A stretch of DNA of 64,000 nucleotides from Mucilaginibacter sp. CSA2-8R. Its GTDB lineage: Bacteria > Bacteroidota > Bacteroidia > Sphingobacteriales > Sphingobacteriaceae. Each line of letters opens with the position of its first letter. Positions within the stretch are counted from its first letter, which is position 1. The notes under the pieces are model-generated. The model saw only the letters and a list, made by a program, of their open reading frames with translations, did not search any database and was not told the DNA's origin. The stretch lies in the NCBI RefSeq assembly GCF_038806765.1, contig NZ_CP152389.1:930001-994000 (forward strand), written 5' to 3'. The position numbers and the translations under genes were made by a program. Positions 61,095-64,000 of this stretch are shown in pieces.

Positions 61095-63590
61095 TTATGC
61101 TGCCTGTTCTAATTCTTCCCGTACGATAGCTGCAATACCGCGCTGTATACTGCCGTATTTTTTCGCGTAGGCGTGTACTTTTGCTTTTTCCGAAGATTCG
61201 GTGGTATAGGTCCAATATTCTTCCCGGCTCACCTCAGTGCGGTAGACTTTAGAAAGCTGGCCATTCAGGCTGATGAAAACTTCTTTGTACTTTAAGCTTT
61301 CATCGTTGTTCCTGTTCATACTCATGATCAGCGCGGTTTCCTTATCCGTTATACCTAAGAGCTGCTGAATTTTAGGAAAGTCATTTTGGTATTTACGCTG
61401 GTCAAGCAGAATCTTACAGTCACTGTTGTTGATGATCGCTTGCTTTACCACGGGAGAGCTTATAATGTCTTCAATATCTTGGGTGACCACCAGCGCCTCC
61501 CCAAAATACTTCCGCACTGTTTTGAACAAGTACTTGATATACTCGGCCATTCCTTCACGCGCGATGGCTTTCCAGGCCTCTTCGATCAGAATCATCTTAC
61601 GGGTAGCTTTATCAAGCTTTCGCATTTTAGAGACGAACGTTTCCATGATGATGAGCGTTACGACCGGAAACAAAATGGGATGATCTTTAATGTTATCCAG
61701 TTCAAATACAATAAACCGTTTTTGCAGGAGGTTCAAATTTTCCTTCGCGTTCAGCAGGTAAGCGTATTCGCCACCTCTAAAAAATGGTTTCAGCACAAAG
61801 AGCAGGTTATCGATATCAAAACGATGGTCCTTTACTTTGGATCGCTTCATCGTCTCGTAGAAATCACCCGCCAAAAACTCGTAGAAAGTGTCGAAACACG
61901 GGAAAGTATCAGGCTGCTCCTTTAACTTTTCGTAATAGTGATACAAAGCATCAGAGATAGCTACATATTCTGAACGCTGTACACCTTCGTCCTCTTTTTT
62001 CCAGAGCGCAAGGATCATCGCTTTGATGCTTTCCTTTTTTTCGGTATCCAGGTGATCGCCTTCCGGAATATAGAAGGGGTTGAAGCTGATCGGATCCTGT
62101 TCTGTGTAGGTAAAGTAGTATCCCCCAACAAATTCACATAAGCCCTGGTAGCTATGACCCACATCCACCAAAACGATATGCGCGCCCTGCTCAAAATAAC
62201 TACGTAACAAGTGATTGGTAAAGAATGACTTGCCGCTGCCTGACGGACCTAAAATAAACTTATTACGATTTGTGGTGATCCCTTTGCTCATCGGGTCATC
62301 GCTGATGTCCACATGAACCGGATTACCCGAAAGTCGATCACCTAACCGCAATCCACAAGGACTTAAACTTGAGCGGTAGTTCGTTTCCAGATTAAGAAAA
62401 CAAGAGGCTTGTTCGACGAATGTATCAAAGGAATCATTCATAGGGAAAGTTGCTTCATTGCCCGGCAACCCAGCCCACCAGATCTGTGCAGCACCGTCTG
62501 TTTCCTGTTTAGGCTGTGCATCCATTTGCGCTAAGGATGAACTGACCCTGTTTTTCAGGTCCTTTAGATCGGCAGGGTCATCTGTCCAGGCCAGAATATT
62601 AAAATGAGCTTTTACCGGTAAACGCTGCTGGCTGATGGCTTCATTCAAAAAGTCATGCGTGGCATCCCGGCCGATCGCATTTTCCCGCGAGTAGGCGGAT
62701 AGCGATTGTAAGCGCAATTTTTTAGCCTCCAGTTTTCTCAAAGTTTGCTGACTGTCTTCGATAAAGATGTACTGGTTATACAAATGGTTGCAGTTCAGCA
62801 AACCACCGATCGGTGTGGCGAATCCGGTACTGAATTTTGTCTTGTCAGTACTGTATTTATCGTAAGTGATCCTTGGCCCGCACAAAGGCGGGAGGTCTTC
62901 GGCATCACTCAGCGTGTAAAGCTGGCAGTGGTCATCACCGATACGGATCTCGTCCTGGATATGCAAGTCTTTCAAAACCGGAGGCTGATGTTCGTTCAAC
63001 AGGAAGCAATATTGTTCTAAAGCACCTGTTCGTTTCGCCGTACCTGCCAACTGATCATCATCTAAACGGGTCAGTGAGATCAACCCGCTATCTTCCAACA
63101 CCTTTACAAATTGCCCGGCACTATCCTGAAATTCATAAAACAGCTCATCACAGGTAGTTTGTACCGGTACAATGCGTTTACGCATCAAGGTACTGACCGC
63201 ACTGGTGTATTGTTTAAACTTATCCGGCTTTTTCGTCAGGTAGATATGGCAATGGTGATGCAGATAGGCCCGCTCATTAAAGTAGCCTTCACTGGAATGG
63301 GAAAGGAATGTTTCTGACACCGCTTTACCATCCTTTGCAAATGCCGCCTGATAGCGGTCGCCTATGAACCAATCCTGCTTATGGAAAATACTGTTCTTTG
63401 GCAGGAGCTTGAGCGCTTTGATCCATACCTCGTGGAAAGCATGGTATTCATCGTTCGACAAGGTGAAGATCTCGGGGAGCTTCACTTTGAAACCAAGCGT
63501 CATATCGCCCTGCGCTGAGATCAAACAGTTGTGCTCGATCTTATAAATGGGGAAAACTTGTTCCGCTTTGCTGTGTGAGATCATGATCAT
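61095..63590 (-). CDS. traG: Conjugative transposon ATPase TraG (VirB4-like)
   Basis: An 831-residue cytoplasmic ATPase that drives transfer. N-terminal domain (FPIYKIEHNCLISAQGDMTL), Walker A FILGPSGSGKSFFTNHLL near 450, Walker B KMILIEEAWKAIA near 675, and AIINNSDCKILLDQR near the C-terminus. Its start overlaps the traF gene end by 4 bases. Length is normal. Confidence 0.94.
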   Translation of the reverse strand: MIMISHSKAEQVFPIYKIEHNCLISAQGDMTLGFKVKLPEIFTLSNDEYHAFHEVWIKALKLLPKNSIFHKQDWFIGDRYQAAFAKDGKAVSETFLSHSSEGYFNERAYLHHHCHIYLTKKPDKFKQYTSAVSTLMRKRIVPVQTTCDELFYEFQDSAGQFVKVLEDSGLISLTRLDDDQLAGTAKRTGALEQYCFLLNEHQPPVLKDLHIQDEIRIGDDHCQLYTLSDAEDLPPLCGPRITYDKYSTDKTKFSTGFATPIGGLLNCNHLYNQYIFIEDSQQTLRKLEAKKLRLQSLSAYSRENAIGRDATHDFLNEAISQQRLPVKAHFNILAWTDDPADLKDLKNRVSSSLAQMDAQPKQETDGAAQIWWAGLPGNEATFPMNDSFDTFVEQASCFLNLETNYRSSLSPCGLRLGDRLSGNPVHVDISDDPMSKGITTNRNKFILGPSGSGKSFFTNHLLRSYFEQGAHIVLVDVGHSYQGLCEFVGGYYFTYTEQDPISFNPFYIPEGDHLDTEKKESIKAMILALWKKEDEGVQRSEYVAISDALYHYYEKLKEQPDTFPCFDTFYEFLAGDFYETMKRSKVKDHRFDIDNLLFVLKPFFRGGEYAYLLNAKENLNLLQKRFIVFELDNIKDHPILFPVVTLIIMETFVSKMRKLDKATRKMILIEEAWKAIAREGMAEYIKYLFKTVRKYFGEALVVTQDIEDIISSPVVKQAIINNSDCKILLDQRKYQNDFPKIQQLLGITDKETALIMSMNRNNDESLKYKEVFISLNGQLSKVYRTEVSREEYWTYTTESSEKAKVHAYAKKYGSIQRGIAAIVREELEQAA

Positions 63591-63901
63591 CGTTTTAACC
63601 GTAAGAAAATTTTTCGGGAGCTGAATTTAAGGTGGTTTGGCAGGTAGCGTTTAGCCGCTATTTTCATCAGGCCGTGTTCACCATATTTGTGGCTTAGTTT
63701 AAATACCTGATAAAAGAGCAGACTACCTAAAACCGCAGTAATGATCAGACAAATACTGACTGGTACACCCATAATGTACATGGCGGCGAAGAGAATTAGT
63801 AAGATGACCAGGCCACCGGCCAGATAGCCGATATACTGCGCTTTCAAACCCTTAAATTCAATCGGCTTATTAATGCCTTTATTGATCTGATAGATTGCCA
63901 T
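63587..63901 (-). CDS. traF: TraF-type (DUF4133) membrane protein
   Basis: A 104-residue protein, MAIYQINKGINKPIEFKGLK then two membrane helices and a basic C-terminus, the DUF4133 pattern. VirB3-like partner of TraG, whose gene overlaps it. Confidence 0.9.
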   Translation of the reverse strand: MAIYQINKGINKPIEFKGLKAQYIGYLAGGLVILLILFAAMYIMGVPVSICLIITAVLGSLLFYQVFKLSHKYGEHGLMKIAAKRYLPNHLKFSSRKIFLRLKR

Positions 63902-63912
63902 GGCAGATAGTT

Positions 63913-64000
63913 TTAAACGCCAAAAAATGATTTTAAAACCGTGGCTACGACCACCAAGAAGATGCAGCTGCCGAACCAGCTGGAAGCTACTTTACCGGTG
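63913..64000 (-). CDS. traE: C-terminal end of TraE-type (DUF4134) protein, cut by the window
   Basis: The minus strand from the window edge reads TGKVASSWFGSCIFLVVVAT then VLKSFFGV and a TAA at 63915-63913, 11 bases before traF. A hydrophobic helix at the C-terminus and this place in the operon fit TraE/DUF4134. Confidence 0.8.
   Translation of the reverse strand, partial: TGKVASSWFGSCIFLVVVATVLKSFFGV

Noticed and set aside
1-64000. CRISPR arrays
   Set aside because: No regularly spaced short direct repeats seen.

Overview
The window looks like Bacteroidota chromosome from the Sphingobacteriaceae (a Pedobacter- or Mucilaginibacter-like organism). This rests on the gene families: grasp-with-spasm peptide maturases, LytTR/LytS-type regulation, a Bacteroides-type tra module (TraE-TraM order), DUF6660/DUF6428 proteins and TonB-linked outer-membrane proteins. 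The genus is inferred. Base use changes near 31.8 kb: the left half is AT-rich with many broken genes, and the right half is visibly more GC-rich and tightly packed.

Positions 1-28 kb form a RiPP (ribosomally made, modified peptide) island. Two parallel gene sets stand head to tail. The first (1-9.4 kb) is partly decayed. It has the end of a double-glycine precursor, an intact C39-peptidase ABC exporter and adaptor, and an intact ATP-grasp / small protein / SPASM trio. Between these lie reading-frame-broken remnants of three glycosyltransferases (GT2-, GT14- and GT32-like) and a possible thiopeptide-type LanB C-terminal domain. The second set (10.8-21.7 kb) is intact and operon-like: Cys-, Thr- and Asp-rich precursor, stem-loop, ATP-grasp, small protein, SPASM protein, C39-like/VKOR/thioredoxin fusion, outer-membrane barrel, C39 ABC exporter, adaptor and LytTR regulator. 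It is followed by a DUF6624 protein, a full-length lantibiotic dehydratase and a LytS/LytTR two-component pair. A probable LanC remnant lies between the two sets.

Positions 28.2-31.8 kb hold an IS3-type element with a clear 3-bp target duplication, a HigBA/RelE-like toxin-antitoxin pair, a tyrosine recombinase, a strong terminator and a tRNA 3'-end fragment that marks an integration boundary.

Positions 31.9-64 kb look like the cargo and transfer region of an integrative conjugative element. They carry an arsenic operon with two ArsR-like operators and tandem metallophosphoesterases, a heavy-metal cluster on the minus strand (DUF6660, TonB receptor, P1B ATPase, small Cys-rich proteins), element housekeeping genes (DUF932 and small proteins), an S1/P1 nuclease with an added C-terminal domain, and a DNA repair/mutagenesis block (HD protein, AlkB, DnaE-type polymerase, DinB, SRAP peptidase). 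The tra module runs traM-L-K-J, three TraI-like paralogues, a lipoprotein, traG, traF and partial traE.
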